Shown: in pieces, positions 9,044 to 10,433 of the stretch
Layout: every line of letters begins with the position of its first letter
Numbering within the stretch: position 1 is the stretch's first letter
Assembly (NCBI GenBank): GCA_022496205.1
Contig: WTXD01000389.1
Coordinates: 1 to 10,433, forward strand
Direction of reading: 5' to 3'
DNA: 10,433 bases
From: Gloeopeniophorella convolvens
Taxonomy: Eukaryota; Basidiomycota; Agaricomycetes; Russulales
Made by a program: the position numbers and the translations under genes
Notes under the pieces: generated by a model
The model's database searches: none
The model's input: only the letters and a program-made list of their open reading frames with translations
What the model was told of the DNA's origin: nothing

Positions 9044-9619
9044 ATGAACTACAAAAACTGCATCTCTTTCCTCCCTGATTCACTCCATTGCCAAACGGGC
9101 TTGTATCCCAAATGCCCAAACAATTCTACCATGAGAAGCTCTCGTCGTCCTCGTGCTGGGTGTGGGAACGAACTTCCGCAATTTGCTCAGTCAAAATTGC
9201 CCTCAGCTGTGCGGATGGCTCAACGCGATATGGAGCCAACGCCAGTCATCTTCAACGACGCCTCTCGCCTCGAAGCTGATCGCCGAAGAGAGGCTCGTAC
9301 CACGCTGGTACACATCCGTGACGCGATATTCTCGTGCGCTCGTGACGGAGGCCAGCAGGATGGAGACATCCTGTTTCCATCTTTCGCACCGGCGTTGGAT
9401 GAGCTCCGGTCGGCGCAAAGACTTTCTCACATTTCGTTCGAGTATTACTCTATTCGGAAGGGCATGGTGAAGGGACTACGCCGACGGCTTGCAGGTACTG
9501 TCATCAGGTGGGACGATAACACGGAGACGGAATCGCGACCAGTTGACCCGTGCTACGCCAGACGCTACGTGACTCGCATCGTGCCATACGGCGTGTGTTT
9601 TTTCCCTGATATTCTGTAA
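9044..9619 (+). CDS. 191-codon open frame in repeat copy B (doubtful)
   Basis: An ATG-initiated frame free of stops for 191 codons, without a recognisable domain. Its central and C-terminal part (A-R-D-G-G-Q-Q-D-G-D-I to the end) is also open in copy A at 1976-2365, in the same frame and without indels over about 115 codons. About a third of the residues differ between copies, and the flanking non-coding parts are about equally conserved, so I see no sign of protein constraint. A second overlapping frame is also open in both copies. It is probably a fortuitous GC-rich frame or a decayed transposon protein. Confidence 0.2.
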   Translation: MNYKNCISFLPDSLHCQTGLYPKCPNNSTMRSSRRPRAGCGNELPQFAQSKLPSAVRMAQRDMEPTPVIFNDASRLEADRRREARTTLVHIRDAIFSCARDGGQQDGDILFPSFAPALDELRSAQRLSHISFEYYSIRKGMVKGLRRRLAGTVIRWDDNTETESRPVDPCYARRYVTRIVPYGVCFFPDIL

Positions 9620-9647
9620 TCACGAAACTCATGCGTGTATAGACCAC

Positions 9648-9655
9648 TATAAAGG
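9648..9655 (+). promoter_or_regulatory. TATA-like box in repeat copy B
   Basis: TATAAAGG, a near-consensus TATA box, lies at the same place as TATAAGGG in copy A. It lies 29 bp after the stop of the 191-codon frame, so it would serve something downstream, for example the coding-like segment at the right edge or a P450 beyond it. Motif evidence only. Confidence 0.25.
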
Positions 9656-9945
9656 GACCCACACTACAACCGCGCCCCAGCATGCACGAGAATTTCCTTC
9701 ATGTGGTCAAACGTCGTTTCGCTCACATCCCCAACCTTCCTCCTGTGAAGGGTTATTTCCGGTGCTGCCCCTTTTTTTTTTGAATAGCTTTGGGCTATCG
9801 GACGTTGATCGCGAGGTGCACGTATCTCATACTGGTCTCTTTTGTTTCGCTCTCGTCCTGAGTCCTGACTTTGTCTCATAAGTATGGGTTCACGCTCGAT
9901 ACGGCCACTTACGGTACCGTCATAGGACTGCCTGCCACATGTGAC

Positions 9946-10194
9946 GTTGTAGAAATAAATAGCCCGGGTATCGTGTGGTTCTCGAAAGCGCGCGGGCGGT
10001 TTTAAGCAGAAAGAATCGCCGTCCCAGTCTCGCGCGCTCTAACAGGCTCTAACAGATGCGGAACTGAGGAACCCCGGGCCACCGGCCCGGGTCGTAAAGT
10101 CAACATAGCGAAACGAAAGATTGCGCACCCGTTTGTCCGCACGCGCGCGCCACGAAACGAAAGTCAAAGCAAATACGAACATCCAATCCCAAAA
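9946..10194. mobile_element. 249-bp segment present only in copy B
   Basis: Copy A reads ACATGTGACATGTCAAG at 2681-2697. Copy B has the same two halves separated by 249 bp, with GAC on both sides (9943-9945 and 10195-10197). This fits an insertion with a 3-bp target duplication, or a deletion in copy A across a GAC microhomology. The segment is very GC/CpG-rich. It holds a perfect 8-bp hairpin (CCCGGGCC 10073-10080 / GGCCCGGG 10084-10091), a perfect 10-bp tandem (GCTCTAACAG, 10036-10045 and 10046-10055), and a repeated CGAAACGAAAG (10109-10119 and 10153-10163). There are no terminal inverted repeats or poly-A tail, so it is not assigned to a transposon class. Confidence 0.45.
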
Positions 10195-10433
10195 GACATG
10201 TCAAGGTCCACCGGAAAATCATCGTGGAATACGGCGAACGCCTGCCATTCCTAGCATTGGCAGTATTGTACGACCCCGACGAGGTGAATGATGCGCCGTC
10301 TAAGAAGTTGAAGCTCGTCAAGAATGCCAAGTTCAACATGCTTCGAGTCCCACGGCCCCGCACCGATCTAGCCATATCATCGCGTCTACCCAACTCTGAT
10401 GCCCACCCAACGCTCACGTCTATTCGATCGATA
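10098..10433 (+). CDS. Coding-like frame open to the right edge (partial)
   Basis: This frame has no ATG near its start but is free of stops for 112 codons and runs off the window. From about 10195 its composition looks protein-like: V-K-V-H-R-K-I-I-V-E-Y-G-E-R-L-P-F-L, then Y-D-P-D-E-V-N-D, a Lys-rich K-K-L-K-L-V-K-N-A-K-F, and R-V-P-R-P-R-T-D-L. Copy A (2694 onward) preserves the start of the same frame (V-K-I-H...A-E-Y-D-E-R-L-P-F-L) and then reaches a stop after indels. It may be a fragment of a transposon or host protein, or an exon. I do not recognise the family. The minus-strand frame 10100-10417 is taken to be its shadow. Confidence 0.35.

Larger units (their letters stand above)
8686..10433 (+). 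repeat. Large dispersed repeat, copy B (runs off the window)
   Basis: This is the longest copy. It begins at CATGGTGGGGGGAAC like copy A but is preceded by copy C instead of the unknown gene's coding sequence. It follows copy A to ATTCGATCGAT at the last bases, with ATA at 10431-10433 where copy A has the P450 ATG. It contains the 165-bp segment missing from A (9093-9257) and a 249-bp segment absent from A (9946-10194). The sequence stays GC-rich with no TpA-rich mutation signature, so repeat-induced point mutation is not apparent. Confidence 0.85.

Noticed and set aside
8584..9045. Minus-strand 153-codon frame across the C/B junction
   Set aside because: It spans two repeat copies. The part after the shared edge has no similarity to the unknown gene at the equivalent place in copy A, so the frame is a junction product.
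1577..10433. Copies A and B as the two LTRs of a retrotransposon enclosing the P450
   Set aside because: No TG...CA termini, primer-binding site, polypurine tract, or gag/pol sequence was seen between them. The interior holds unrelated host-type genes.

Overview
The window looks like nuclear DNA of a basidiomycete fungus, most likely a wood-decay agaricomycete. It is GC-rich. Its protein-coding segments are cut by many short GT-AG introns of roughly 40-71 nt. Its one clearly recognisable gene is a multi-exon microsomal cytochrome P450 of the type common in these fungi. There is no bacterial-style operon, no rRNA and no CRISPR array. The organism assignment is inferred from gene architecture, not from a marker gene.

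Layout, left to right. 1-852 has no gene. It holds inverted and direct short repeats and one tRNA-like B-box fragment. 853-1579 (minus) is a two-exon gene of unknown function with one reading-frame break. 1577-2940 is copy A of a large repeat. 2940-5100 (plus) is a cytochrome P450 gene whose twelve exons join into a complete protein of about 518 residues once seven one-base frame losses are allowed for. 5101-6187 is intergenic with nothing recognised. 6188-7424 (minus) is a second unknown gene, with two exons, a short tandem repeat and two one-base breaks. 7425-8100 is unassigned. 8101-8685 (copy C) and 8686-10433 (copy B) are two more copies of the large repeat, joined end to end. Copy B carries a 249-bp segment that copy A lacks and ends at the window edge.

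How the parts relate. Copy A runs from the start codon of the minus-strand unknown gene to the start codon of the P450, so it is the whole divergent intergenic region between them. Copy B follows the same sequence as far as the base where copy A enters the P450. A second, related P450 may therefore begin just beyond the right edge; this is an inference.

All ten frame breaks I could place in the three genes are net losses of one base. Every intron border, the P450 catalytic motifs and the proper stop codons are intact. Ordinary decay can produce this, but an uncorrected sequencing or consensus error profile fits at least as well. The broken status of these genes should be treated as provisional. 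I found no convincing novel defence, mobile or regulatory system.
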